Of a stretch of DNA of 64,000 bases, positions 22,770 to 33,366 are shown piece after piece. Each line of letters opens with the position of its first letter. Positions within the stretch are counted from its first letter, which is position 1. Both the position numbers and the translations under genes were made by a program. The DNA lies in assembly GCA_921293015.1 (NCBI GenBank), contig OV121081.1, positions 28,213,158 to 28,277,157 of the forward strand. Reading direction: 5' to 3'. The notes beneath the pieces were generated by a model. It saw only the letters and a list, made by a program, of their open reading frames with translations. It was not told where the DNA came from and searched no databases. The stretch is from Phorcus lineatus. Its lineage: Eukaryota; Mollusca; Gastropoda; Trochida; Trochidae.

Positions 22770-23092
22770 CTAGGATGTTTTGTATTTCTGTTATTTGAAA
22801 CGTTGGATTGAATCTTCTTATCAAAACCAGCTCTTCTGTAGTTGCATTATCGTCAATCTGAGTTCAAGTGTACAAAAACCAATTGTTTTCTTTCATAAAC
22901 TTAATGTAATAGACAGGATGAAAGCTTGTTCCACAGCTTGGAAATATTAAGTGTCTGTTCAGTTTTTTAGGTGTTGTCTCAAGTTTCATGGAAATTTAGT
23001 TGTTACCTCGAGGTCAAATGATTTGTAAATGTCAAATTAGATATGTAAACACATCACTGCAGACATTTTTTTAATAAAGTATGCAATACCAT
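22770..23092 (+). repeat. Family D dispersed repeat, copy 1
   Basis: Matches the reverse complement of 33367-33668 over about 300 bp. Landmarks are CTTCTTATCAAAACCAGC, TGTAGTTGCAT, CTTAATGTAATAGACAG, AAGTGTCTGTTCAGTTTTTT, AGGTGTTGTCTCAAGTTTCA, TACCTCGAGGT and ATTTGTAAATGTCA. The block around the CTCGAG core is the best conserved. Non-coding; class unknown. Confidence 0.8.
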
Positions 23093-23929
23093 ATTTCTTT
23101 TATGTTTCGATTAGATTGTCAGAAAAATCAATGTTTGACAATCAATAAACAGCTGAGTAGTACTTTATTCAATATTCACAGCCAAAGTAGAAAACAAACC
23201 TACCGAAAATAGAGGTATTGTAATCTCAAATATTGCTTTAAACATTTGTCGCCTCATAGAAATGATGAACAAAGTAAAATTTTGAAGTAAAATACTCAAG
23301 TTCTATCGGTAGCCTCATTCTCTGTCAATTGATGTCACCCACACAACAAACTTAACATTACAGCTTCTGAGATACTATATATGAGACGAACATCTGTCTA
23401 ATATTCTAACTGCATTTCTTTTTTTAACAAAATGACGTACACTTTAGAAAACGCCAAATGTTGAAATGTTTGTTTTAGGTCAATTTATTGCTATTAATCT
23501 TTTCCTTTATAACCTGAAGCATCTTTAAATTTTTAAAGTTACAGTCCTATCGGCTCCGAAGGAGATATCAAATGTTAAGTTTATGCAGTTCGTGAAATGA
23601 CAAAACAGACCTTGATTTTCCTAATTTTAACATGTGTTATGATAAAGTCTGCTATAATCTCTCGTCTACAGACAGCTGATATACCAGGAATAGTTCTTTA
23701 ATGATTCAATGTTATTGTAGAATGTTGACAAAAATACCGTATTTAATTATCAATAATTAGCCGCAAGCTACGTGTTCGACTTTAACTTCAACACAGTATT
23801 TTTATCTCATAAACATTATTATTGATACAATAATGAAAATTCTCCAAATGCTTATGCAAATCAACATTGGCTTGCTTAGATGTAAATAGTCTGTCCCAAG
23901 TCGGTAGCAGTGACGAATCTTTTGATTTA
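23093..23929. other. AT-rich DNA, no gene seen
   Basis: Nothing recognisable. It ends where the 3' end of the minus-strand LINE begins. Confidence 0.4.
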
Positions 23930-24660
23930 AACAGTATTTTATTTCCATAAAACATGTAATACACAACATTCTATTTATACAAAAAGGAAAAAGGATTAGC
24001 AAACAGGCTAATGCAGCCTATATAGATGCTTCTTCTTATACAAACATAACAAATAAGGTTATAAGTACATATTTGGAAATACATTTTAACTACGCATGTC
24101 CAAAAAAAGCAATTTAATTGCACAAGTACAACAGTCTATAATTCATGTAATTTTTTATACCAAACTTGAGGTCGAAAAAAATTAAATTTAGACGGGAAAC
24201 TATGAAAACCGGTTAGTTTCATTTATGTAATGATAAACTGATTTAATTATAGTTTCGTTTTCGCTCTGTGACAAAGATTCGTCGCCGCTTAAAATAGTTT
24301 GTAAGCTAATATTATTTATAAAAAAGTATTTATTTAATCTGAATATATCAAAATATAATAAATAGAAATAGTGAAGAGGGATCTCCCGAGTGTTTCCACA
24401 AGAATAGACACGATTTTCTGACAAGCCTCGATCAAACAAATGAGAACGTAAGTCGCTGCAACCAAGGCGCAAACGACAGAGAAAAATTTGGCTTCGCCTC
24501 GGGCCGTATACTTTATGAATGTTGGAGATAAGATATTGTCGAATGAAACACACTTCTTAAATTGTGTCAGAGACCTAGCATTTCTAATATTTGAATCCAA
24601 CGAATTCCAAGCCTTAACAGTAGATGGGACAAAAGAGTTATTAAAATGAGACGAATCTTT
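23930..24660 (-). pseudogene. Non-LTR retrotransposon (LINE) ORF2 C-terminus and 3' UTR
   Basis: A relic of the reverse-transcriptase ORF of a LINE, read on the minus strand. At 24600-24655 the translation gives SFVPSTVKAWNSL then a DSNIRNARSLTQFKK segment, the usual motif after the RT domain in CR1/Jockey-type LINEs (established family feature). The frame then shifts by about 24500 to CRLRLGCSDLRSHLF, SCGNTREIPLHYF and the end IKSVYHYINETNRFS, stopping near 24200. Downstream is a 3' UTR with a small hairpin (AGGCT/AGCCT, 24005-24019) and AATAAA on the minus strand (about 23938-23943). The RT and endonuclease domains are absent, as expected for a 5'-truncated copy. The clade is uncertain. Confidence 0.7.
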
Positions 24661-24879
24661 TCATTTTCAGTTCAATGTGTTTTTCTGCAGTATTTCTTGT
24701 TACATAAACGAGAGTAAAGCAAAGTGTAATCTAACCATATAATCACGTTCAAACTTCATTTTGTTACCAGCATGTATCAATAATGTATTTGTATAATTAT
24801 GAAAGTTATTTCAAGAGAATGAGATATATAAGTGATCTAATGAAAACGAAAATTAGAAATTCCAATTTCAAGAAAACAA

Positions 24880-25075
24880 TTTAAACAAAAGAAGCAGTTT
24901 TAAAACGAACATACTAAGATCCGTTTAGCCTTGCGAATCCATTTCACTATGTCAATTTACCAAAAGGATTTCACACCGAAATTTTGATTATTTCTTCTCC
25001 GTCTATGGAGGATCGGATTGAGTAATGAGATGTTTGACCCTCTGAAGATAATACATTTGGCATAAACTAACGTTT
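24880..25075 (-). repeat. Diverged relative of the 56-kb MITE core
   Basis: Reverse complement of TCAAACATCTCATTACTCA with AGAAGAAAT downstream matches the interior of the element at 56441-56685. Outer parts align only loosely, and TIRs are not recognisable. Confidence 0.45.
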
Positions 25076-26077
25076 ATTGAGGAAACTTTGAAGAGATACG
25101 TATACGAAATTCAACATTATAATAGGGACCTTATTGAACTAACTTGGAATCTATCAGGTGCGTTTCTAAATGTTAAACTTAATCACCTGACATTCTACCG
25201 GGATCATAGCAAGATACAGAATTTGTGTGATGATAATCGTGTGACATTTAGAGATCCCATAATTAGTTTGCGGATAACTTCTTATGTTCCAGACTTAATC
25301 AACCTGGTAGGAACCTTAAGATTAATAATCCTTTTAGCCTTCAGGTTTTGTTATGTGTGAATCAATGATCACTTCTTGTTGATTCTGTCAAATCAGAGTA
25401 CACGTTTTGCTATTATGAGTTGAACTGATCATCCTAACCTTATCTAATATCTGTTAAATTATCAAATCTAACGTGTGTAACACTACACCAGAAGAATGAC
25501 TATGTGGTCAGTTAGAAAGAAATACGTATCAAGTATCAGTATAAAGCTGCCCCTAATGGGATTGCTTAAACATTGTTTAAAGTGTATGTTAGAGCTTTGC
25601 TTTGATTGACATAAATGCACTTGATTGACTGCTCAGATTTGCTCGTGACTCTTGTAAAATAAATAACAATTTGGTTTAAATCAAAGTTGTTTGTTGCGAC
25701 ATATTATCCCGTAACTAACAAAGTAAGTTTTATAATGCATCACCAACTCTCTCGATGAATGGATGCAAATGTAAGATATCATTTACGTGCAAGACTAACA
25801 CGCACTGTGATTAGTGCATATGTTGTAAAGAAGTGGAACTCTAAATTGTTTCAAAAGGGCGAAAATCTGAGTTGGTGAGTTCCCAGAGTTGTAATTAAGC
25901 AACAAAGGCACAATCTGACGCAGGCTGCTAACAAATGAAATTCCCTAAACAACCTTTCTGACTTTACCTGATATAGTGTAATGTCAACAGAAATGTACTT
26001 TATCAGAGTACTCGAACTGAACGTCATCTCGTATAGTCACTTAATATGTATTCACTGTTAAAACACAACGAAGTTAC
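25076..26077. other. AT-rich DNA, no gene recognised
   Basis: Holds a 90-codon frame (25088-25360, plus) with mixed charged residues but no known motif. Confidence 0.4.
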
Positions 26078-26175
<98 letters not shown>

Positions 26176-26189
26176 AATAATAATAATAG
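26078..26189 (+). repeat. Compound trinucleotide microsatellite (AAT)n(GAT)n(AAT)n
   Basis: About 12-13 AAT units, then about 20 GAT units, then 5 AAT units, without interruption. Likely length-variable between individuals. It lies about 30 bp from the edge of a family A copy. Confidence 0.95.
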
Positions 26190-26214
26190 CACCTTAAAAA
26201 ATATAATGCGGATG

Positions 26215-26710
26215 GTTTGAAACAGTAAGTTCAACATAAAAATAACAGTTATGCCAATTCAATGCACAACAGATTGAAAACCTTTTTTCAATAACACTGG
26301 CTGTAGCTATATGTATTTTCTACTGCAATGTATCTCATTTGCAGAAATTGTTAAGCATTGGATACTCAGCAGGATGTATCGCAGTAACTGGGTTATTGTG
26401 CACTCAAAAGTCTTCTTTTGGGATTTACTTAGGTCAATAGTGGACGTTTACCTAACACTGGATAGTCAATATCCTGGCTATAAACTTTCAGAATAAATTC
26501 AGTTAAATTAGACTTATACGATTGGCTTGTGTGCCCACAGAGCTCATTACTGCTGAAACGTAATTAGCTGTTTAAAGATGTAGACATTGAAAAAAGAACT
26601 TTAGCATAACAAATGAGTCAGTGTTAAGTCGAATAACGTTTGCTTGATTGATCAATTTTCGTCATAGTTCCACTAGTTGCTTCTGTCAAAGATCAAACAC
26701 ATCCCCCAAT
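26215..26710 (-). repeat. Family A dispersed repeat (minus)
   Basis: Its reverse complement shares GATGTGTTTGATCTTTGACA, GTTATGCTAAAGTTCTTTTT, AATGTCTAC and the GTTTCAGCA-AATTA landmark with the copy at 30465. TTCAACATAAAAATAACAG (near 26230) matches the far end of the 20.7-kb copy. Confidence 0.75.
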
Positions 26711-27426
26711 GTAGTTATTAATTTAGACAGGGCTTTGACATAATAATTATCCTTAGAAGATGTAAAATGTTAACGGGAAGCCAAATCACGACATCATAGG
26801 AAATTACATAACTAGATTCTCTTAAGCTTAAGTTTCTTTGAAGTTTGATTTTTAATGATAAAGCCATGAACAGTACATAGCTTATAATTTTCATCACGAA
26901 TTCTGATTTTGAGGTGATTATTAGGTACAAAGAATCTAAGGGCTTCCCCTTTTATTTGACAAGGAGAGAGCAAATCAAAAAGATAATTCGTGATAAAGGA
27001 ATATTAGTGAGAAATGTTCTTCCCAATCTGTAGTTATTCCAGTAAATTTCTTTTGATGTCCATAGGAATGAATACAATGTAATTAAAAAAAAGCTTGAGT
27101 GCAGGTTTTATGAAAAAGTAAGATTAATTATCTGGTTGTGTTATGTTGCATGGTCTCATTTTTCACTGATATCTTTTGATTGTTATCGTACAGTTAAAAA
27201 AAAGTTTCATAATCATCATAGACCTTTTAGGACATGATACATATACTTCATTTGTCAAAATATGTACACAAATCTTATATTGTATTAAACAATAAGTTTT
27301 TGGCACTTTCATGACAGTGAACCCTGATGCTAACTTTGATATATATTTTAGAAGGCATGGTGAGCAAAAGAGTTTTGTGAGTAGTAACTCATGAGTAAGT
27401 CGTGATAGATATAAAGTGACTGTGAA
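26711..27426. other. AT-rich DNA, no gene seen
   Basis: Overlapping antisense frames up to 114 codons (27163-27507) run into the following repeat and show no motif. Confidence 0.4.
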
Positions 27427-27624
27427 TATGGTACTTAAACTTCGTATGTACCATTGATGTATGCGAATCACCAATGATGTGACGGGTCGAGCAAGAAACT
27501 TCCCCAAGTTGGTTTGTTATTGCAGGACTTAAGGGCGGTATCCAGAGACAAAATGTCATGTTAGCATCAATGTTATCGTAGTTTATGGCCAAACTCTTGA
27601 CAATTGACCAAGCCCTTATTGCGA
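27427..27624 (+). repeat. Family F dispersed repeat, copy 1
   Basis: About 170-200 bp matching 48421-48619. Landmarks are TTGATGTATGCG, ATCACCAATGATG, AACTTCCCCAAGTTGGTTTG, CCAAACTCTT and TGACCAAGCCC. A SINE-A begins at once afterwards. At 48 kb the same repeat follows directly on a family A copy, so F may be a distal module of family A. Confidence 0.8.
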
Positions 27625-27627
27625 CTC

Positions 27628-27841
27628 GGGGGGCGGGATAGCGCAGTGGTTAGCGCGTTCGGCTTCGGATCAGGAGGTCCGTGGTTCGAATCCCGCCAGG
27701 GGCTCGGCAACTTTGTCTGCAGTAGAGAACTGTTCTACACGCAGTCAGGTTTGGGTGCAATGCTACACTGAGTTTCAGCGCAGTACCACCCATGGTTCGC
27801 TTGTTCCATCCGATGCTCGCAGGTTTCACCGCAATGCATAG
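27628..27841 (+). mobile_element. SINE-A with intact tRNA-like head, 3'-truncated
   Basis: The head has an A box TAGCGCAGTGG (27639-27649) and a B box GGTTCGAATCC (27683-27693), the internal Pol III promoter of tRNA genes. Terminal stems GGCGGGA and TCCCGCC pair perfectly, D-arm GCGC pairs with GCGC, and the loop CTTCGGA followed by TCAG resembles tRNA-Arg with anticodon TCG. The 3' half of the anticodon stem is mutated, so this is SINE rather than tRNA. The body runs to CACCGCAATGCATAGCCA and stops there; the usual CTCAC tail and target duplication are missing. It directly abuts a family F repeat. Confidence 0.9.
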
Positions 27842-28252
27842 CCAACAATAAAAAATGTTAAAATTAGAGGTATAGGACTAAACAAAAACAAACACATCAT
27901 TTATGTTGATAATAATACATTAGTTGAAATTCGTTCTTGTCTATTTGCTTACACAAATCGATATTTGAAGAAGGTGAACTAAGCCAGTATACGAAAATAT
28001 GCTTATTTTGTTCTATTTGATAATCATTAAGGGGTGCAAATATATTGCATCTTGTTTACAACCTCTTAAACTTGCTTTTTCATAATGTTTGTGTCACATA
28101 AGATATAGTTTTATGGAATTCAAATGAAATTCACCAGAATAACTACATATACATATGTGTCGGAACATTTGTCACTTTTATTCCTATATCACATATTATC
28201 TTCTTTGATCCTTAAGTAAAGTTGAAGCCGTTCAATTTACATATCAAACACT
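27842..28252. other. AT-rich DNA, no gene seen
   Basis: Nothing recognisable between two SINE-A pieces. Confidence 0.4.
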
Positions 28253-28430
28253 CAATGTTACATTGACTTTCAGTGCAGTACCACCCATGGTTCGCTAGTT
28301 CCAGCCGATGCGCACAGTTTTCACCGCAATGCATAACCACAATGGTGCTACGGGCTTTCTCCCTGCAATGATACTAGCGTCCGCGATATAAGTGTATTAC
28401 TCTTGAAAGCGGCGTTAAATCATCTCACCC
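28253..28430 (+). mobile_element. SINE-A 3' half
   Basis: From CAATGTTACATTGACTTTCA through CCACCCATGGTTCGCTAG and TTGAAAGCGGCGTTAAA to CATCTCACCC. Head absent. Together with 27628-27841 the two pieces cover a complete SINE, but they overlap in content (both contain the CCACCCATGG block), so they are separate insertions and not one split copy. Confidence 0.85.
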
Positions 28431-28587
28431 AGCAATTATCCATGGCTTTATCAATTCATTACTTTAAAGAAACAGAACCTGAATTCGTTATGTTATTTCT
28501 CATGCTGTCCATATTTTGTTTCTCTTTTACATTTTACATTTTCTAAGGATAATTATCATGCCAAAGGTCTGTCTAACTCGATACACA

Positions 28588-30449
28588 AAACGCCAAAAGA
28601 AACGTTACCCCTCTTCTTTTTTAAATACCTTTTCAGTATTAAAGATATGTAACAAATGAATGGTTCAAAAGAAAGCTAAATAACGTAGCTTTATGCTGAT
28701 AACACATTTCAAATTCCCAATGGATTCAGATTGTGGCGAAATGCATCTTGCTTATGAAGATCAAAATTGTCCGGTTTTCGACCAGGCTGGTAGTAATCAA
28801 TAAATATGATTTGGATGTCCAGAAGAAGTTGAAACTTTTACTTTTGTGATTAGACAAAAAGGTTATATGCTGGACATTATAACCCGTAAACGATGAAAAA
28901 TTATGTTGTTGAGTAAGTTTAAGTGTGAAAATTAGAAAAAAATGTCGTAATTTAACTTAGTGAAACGAGTTGACTGTGTCGTAAAATGACTTTAAAGTAT
29001 GTTTAACGAATATTTCTGTCAACATTTTTGCTTGAAAATTAAAAGTTTTGATTTTTTTGTATACCACCCAAACGCATTTTCGCTCAAACGTAGCAAAATT
29101 CAAGCAGCATTTGCACGAACTCAATGCTTCTACAGAGTATAAAAGGTGCCTACTTTGCATGATATGGCACACATGTACGAAATCATGCCGCGATTGACAA
29201 CTGAAGAACGAGAAAGAGCTCTGGTGATGTTGCAGATGGGGTCGACCAACAACGATGTCGCCAATGCCTTCAGATGTCACCGTATGACCATCATTCGACT
29301 TCGCCAACGCTATCTTCAGACCGGGGTCACCGCTGATAGACCAATAAGTGGACATCCCCGCGTCACAACCCCAGCTGAAGATCGCTATCTACGTCAGCTA
29401 CATCTGAGGGACCGATTTCTGCCGGCGACGTGGTCAGCCAGGACTGCTCTTGGACGAAGACTAAGTGCTGCTACAGTGAGAAGAAGGCTTCGTCTTCAAG
29501 GTTTACGGCCATACAGACAAATGCGGGGTGTGCAGTTGACGCGGCAGCGCCGGCTAAACAGAGTAGCGTGGGGACGTACTGTCAGACAGTGGCAGAACCG
29601 GAACTGGCGGCGAGGCATGTTCACGGATGAGAGTCGTTTTACGATCCACCATACCGATAGGAGAAGAAGAGTGTACCGTCGTCAAGGTGAAAGAGAGGCT
29701 CCATGCTGTGTTCAAGACGTTATACCATTCGGAGGAGGCAGTGTAATGGTGTGGGCCGAAATAAAGGACGACGTTCGAACTGATCTTGTTATCATTGAGG
29801 GCAATGTGACGGCACAAGTGTACATTGACCAGGTTGTCCGTCCTGTGGTTATTCAATTCTTACAGCGTCACCAAAACACACTTTAGCAACAGGACAATGC
29901 ACCACCTCATGTCGCAAGATTGGCAAGAGATGTCTTGCATGCCAACAACGTCAACGTCTTTCCATGACCTTCCAAATCCCCAGACATAAGCCCCATTGAA
30001 CATTTATGGGACTATCTCGATTGCTGAGTTTGCTTGCGACAACAACAGCCGCGAAATCGTCAGCAACTAATTAACGCTTTGCGAGAAGAATGACATTTAA
30101 TTCCAGCTGCCTTCGTCAAACGATTGAGCCATTCTGTGAGGAGACGTGTTCTGGCATGTTTGGATGCGAATGGCGGCCATACTAGATATTAAAAAAGATT
30201 TTAAAAAACAATAAAATCATGAATTTTACACTACTTTTTGGGTCTTGAGTGATGATCGAAAACTTGACAATGTTGTCAGCCTTATGCTTTGTTTTTTAAG
30301 CCGAAACATCAGTCGATATTATCAAATATTTTTGTTGCAATATAATCCGATATTGTTTGGCTACACAATGCAGCGAATAGTTCCATCGTAACTTTAATAG
30401 TTATTGCATAATTGATAAAGAAAGAGGGGTAACGTTTCTTTTGGCGTTT
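28588..30449 (+). mobile_element. Complete Tc1-like transposon with 33-bp TIRs
   Basis: A 1,862-bp element. Its ends are 33-bp inverted repeats with one mismatch: 28588-28620 starts AAACGCCAAAAGAAACGTTA and 30417-30449 is its reverse complement. It carries one transposase reading frame (29185-30192) with about 600 bp of left and 225 bp of right non-coding sequence before the TIRs. No clear TA duplication survives at the outer edges. A family A repeat begins within about 20 bp of the right end. The element looks structurally whole but is coding-dead because of four in-frame stops. Confidence 0.8.
29185..30192 (+). pseudogene. Tc1 transposase, full length, four nonsense codons
   Basis: DDE transposase of the Tc1 group, which would cut and paste the element at TA sites. 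The chosen start is the ATG at 29185 (MPRLTTEERERA); an in-frame ATG at 29146 is also open. The N-terminus has the paired-like helix-turn-helix (NNDVANAFRCHRMTIIRLRQ) and a GRPR-like SGHPR. The catalytic triad is visible: D at 29626-29628 (FTDESRF), D at 29893-29895 (QQDNAPPH), E at 29998-30000 (SPDISPIEHLWD). The last two have 34 residues between them, so DD34E. It ends GGHTRY-stop after 335 codons, the family's usual length. Stops interrupt the frame at 29884 (TAG), 29965, 30025 and 30091 (TGA), with no frameshift. The element is therefore recently dead or read-through is required. Confidence 0.9.
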
Positions 30450-30464
30450 AATGTAACTGCATTG

Positions 30465-31110
30465 GTGGATGTGTTTGATCTTTGACAGAGGCAACCAATG
30501 GAACCATGACCCAACTTGATAAATCAAACACAATTAATTCTCACTAAGATTCATTTGTAATGCTGAAGTTCTTTTTTAATGTCTACAAGTTAAAGCGGGG
30601 ACGGGATAGCACAATGGTTAGCGCGTTCGGCTTCGGATCAAGAGGTCCGTGGTTCGAATCCCGCCAGTAGTTCTACACGCAGTCATGTTTGGGTGCAATG
30701 CTGCCGTACCACCTATGGTTCGCTAGGTCCAGCCTATGCTCGCAGGTTTCACCGCAGTGCATAGCCACAATGGTGTTGCGGGTTTTCTCCCTATAACACT
30801 AGCAGCCGCGATAAAAGTGAAATAATCTTGAAAGCGGCGTTAAACACCAACTCACCTCACCTCACCTCCCAAGTTAAAGCAAGATCGTTAAGTTTCAGCA
30901 ATGACATAGTCTACGACTACAGCAGCCAATGCAATAAATGTAATTCAACTGATTTTATTCTGCAAGTGATAGTAGTACTGACTGAGTAGACTGTTAGGCA
31001 ATCGTCCATTATTTGCCGACGTGAATACCAAATGGAGACCATATGTGCATAGCCACTCCAGTACTGAGGTACATCATGATGTGTTCCTACTGTTAAAACA
31101 TTTTTGCAAA
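30465..31110 (+). repeat. Family A dispersed repeat, split by a SINE
   Basis: The left part (30465-30596) has GATGTGTTTGATCTTTGACA, AATGCTGAAGTTCTTTTTTA and AATGTCTAC. The right part (30881-31110) has AAGTTTCAGCAATGACATAG then CAATAAATGTAATTCAACTG. The SINE-A at 30597-30869 separates them, so this repeat is older than that SINE. Confidence 0.8.
30586..30880 (+). mobile_element. SINE-A, near complete, with 11-bp target duplication
   Basis: The body (30597-30869) is flanked by CAAGTTAAAGC at 30586-30596 and 30870-30880, an exact duplication. A box TAGCACAATGG (30607-30617) and B box GGTTCGAATCC (30651-30661) are intact. The body has a ~35-bp deletion after CCCGCCAGTAG and a loss around AATGCTGCC. 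The tail is GGCGTTAAACACCAACTCAC followed by repeats of CTCAC. The perfect duplication and conserved promoter boxes make this one of the younger copies here. Confidence 0.95.
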
Positions 31111-31385
31111 ACAGATGCATATCATTGGGAAAATACGAAATATCTGTCACATTTAGAACAAAATCTGTTAGATCTATTTACATAGACGTAACTGTTGTTT
31201 TTAGGGAGGGCTGATGATGGCACTGATAATAATTGTTTTGTCAATTAGGGGATAATATGCCGTAACTAACAATTGAAATAAAAACTATGAATCTTAAAAT
31301 GTTTGTCTAGAATAAACTTGTCTAATTCAGATTGTGCTGAAATAACAATTTTCCCCCAATAATTATTGTCTGCAGAACGGGTTCT

Positions 31386-31920
31386 GTGCACAGAGCAGAC
31401 GGAAGAGTACGTGTTTACCGCCGTCGGGAGAAAGAACCGCTGCGTGTTGCGTTCAGGAAGTGGTGCCCTACGGAGGAAGTGAAAAGGTTTGGGGAGGCTA
31501 CGTGGTTAGTCAAGGACGCCGCTGGTTATCGTGAATGGAAATCTAACGGCTCAGCGTTTCGTCGATGACATTATCCATCCCGTCATCTGTCCCTTTCTTC
31601 GACAACAGGCACAAGGTGTGATCTTTCAACAAGGCAATGCTCGAGCGCACACAGCTCGAGTTACTCAGAACTTCCTTGCTAACAACATCGACGTTTTGCC
31701 TTGGCTAGCATGCTCGCCTGACATATCACCAATCGAACATCTTTGGGACGCTTTGGATTGTCGTATTCGTCAACGACGACAGCCTCTATATAACCGCCAG
31801 CAACTTGCTTAAGCTCACCACGAAGAATGCCAGCCTATTCCACGTAATGCATCAGACGTTTGATTTTCTTCATGCGTCGAAGGGTTAATGCATGTATTGT
31901 GGCAAGGGAAGGCAATACAC
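31386..31920 (+). pseudogene. Tc1 transposase relic, 5'-truncated, frameshifted
   Basis: The catalytic half of a Tc1 transposase related to, but distinct from, the one at 29185. In order: HRADGRVRVYRRRE; CCVQEVVPYGGS in another frame; GNLTAQRFVDDIIHPVICPF; FQQGNARAHTARV; then CSPDISPIEHLWD (ending near 31749); and MRRRVNACIVARE in a further frame. The second catalytic aspartate of QQDN is glycine here, and 33 instead of 34 residues precede the glutamate. The DNA-binding part and TIRs were not found. At least two frameshifts and the lost Asp make it non-functional. Confidence 0.9.
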
Positions 31921-32819
31921 ATTATTATTGTGAACTGTTATGACACACTGAACCTCGATTTCCCTGCACCGGGATCAGGCATGACATACTTATAAAGGCC
32001 AATATCGGAGACTGTACCGTTGATACCGGAAGCTGATTTGTTGCATCCTTTTATGAATATGATATCGTCACATGTTCTTGTTGAATACAATTTTTTTCTT
32101 TAAATCTAACTTTTGTATTCATTCTGCAATCTAGATTTAAATACATGGTAGCATTTCTTTTGCCCGTGAATTTATATACAGATAACCTGAAAAATAAAAT
32201 GGAAATTAAAGTGAGAAACCCGGTAGATTCAATACCTAACATAAGCAGAATCAGATCCTTTAAATGTCACATCATTATCGTACGCGTCATACGTATACTG
32301 TATCTTGCTATATCTACGATACAATTTCAAGTTAATTAAATTTTCAATTGTAAAGGTTTATTTTGCAAGAGTAGTTTTCTATGATTAGGTTTAACAATTT
32401 GTAACGCATTAGAAAGTTTTAAAGTACAAACATGTTTCTTTCTCATATTGAAATTCACGTCAAACTTTGAAACTACTTGGCTGAAAACAGTATGAATTTG
32501 AACAGTATGAATTTGAAACATGATTTGAAGGTAATATTATAATTGCTTTACTCGCCTTCATGTAAAAAAAATGAATATAGCACCAAAATAATGCAACTGA
32601 AAATGAAGCCATTCATCACCGCTACCAATTTGGGAACTACATCAGGGCAAGGCAATGTTGATCAGTCTAATAAATAAGTAATTGCAGTATTTTAAAACTT
32701 GTATCAATAAATATAACAAGTAGATAAGCAAATGTGTTTTGAAATCAGAGGCATATAACGGCATAACAATCTCTTTCGAACACAGCAACCTCAAATCACT
32801 TTACCTGTAAACCTACCTA
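31921..32819. other. AT-rich DNA, no gene seen
   Basis: Short frames only (to 64 codons). Confidence 0.4.
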
Positions 32820-33054
32820 GGTTCGAATCCCCCCTCGGCAACTTTGTTTATGGTAGAGAACTGTTCGATGTGCTGTGGCATTTTGGTGCAATGGTTCACG
32901 GCACTGAATACAGTACCACACATGGTTCGCTGGTTCCAGCCGATTCTCACAGATTTCGCCCCATGCATAGCCACAATTGTGTAGTGGGCTTTTTCCCTGC
33001 AATAATACTATAAGCTTTGTGTAAGAAAAATATTCCGTTAAACCCCTCATCACC
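32820..33054 (+). mobile_element. SINE-A, diverged, truncated at the B box
   Basis: Begins GGTTCGAATCC, continues TCGGCAACTTTG, GGTAGAGAACTGTTCGATG, ACATGGTTCGCTGGTTCCAG, GCATAGCCACAATTGTG and ends TTCCGTTAAACCCCTCATCACC. More mutated than the other copies. Tail shortened; no target duplication recognised. Confidence 0.85.
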
Positions 33055-33366
33055 TTAGTATTTGAAAGAGGCCTTTAACTATATTCATTCATGAAAATTA
33101 AGTATTATCATTCGAAGTTGCATTTATTTCTTTATTTTCATTAGGCGACAAGTGTTTACAGCAATATTTTTAGAATGCAATAACTCCAAATTATGTCACT
33201 GTGATAGTTTCGTTCTCTACATGAGCTGTAAATATTTAAAAAAAAACTATTCTGATGTTGCTTTCATCCTTTTCTTGATTGTAAGCAAATGGTTTTGTCT
33301 GAAAATGTTTATATACGATAAAATTGGATGGAATTCTCTGTTAATATGACATAACATATGGGACAC

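Noticed and set aside
27628..27700. Functional tRNA gene
   Set aside because: A and B boxes are present but the anticodon stem does not pair, and the sequence continues into the SINE-A body shared by other copies.
29554..29856. Antisense 100-codon frame over the Tc1 transposase
   Set aside because: A shadow of the well-supported plus-strand transposase.
29185..30192. Recoded TGA codons (alternative genetic code) in the Tc1 frame
   Set aside because: One stop is TAG, and the three TGA codons would not all fit one amino acid by family context (two Trp, one Arg). Ordinary decay explains them.
29016..30279. CTGTCAACATT / AATGTTGTCAG as the TIR of the 29-kb Tc1
   Set aside because: Only 10 of 11 bases match and there is no extension. 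The 33-bp inverted repeat at 28588-28620 and 30417-30449 is a much better boundary.
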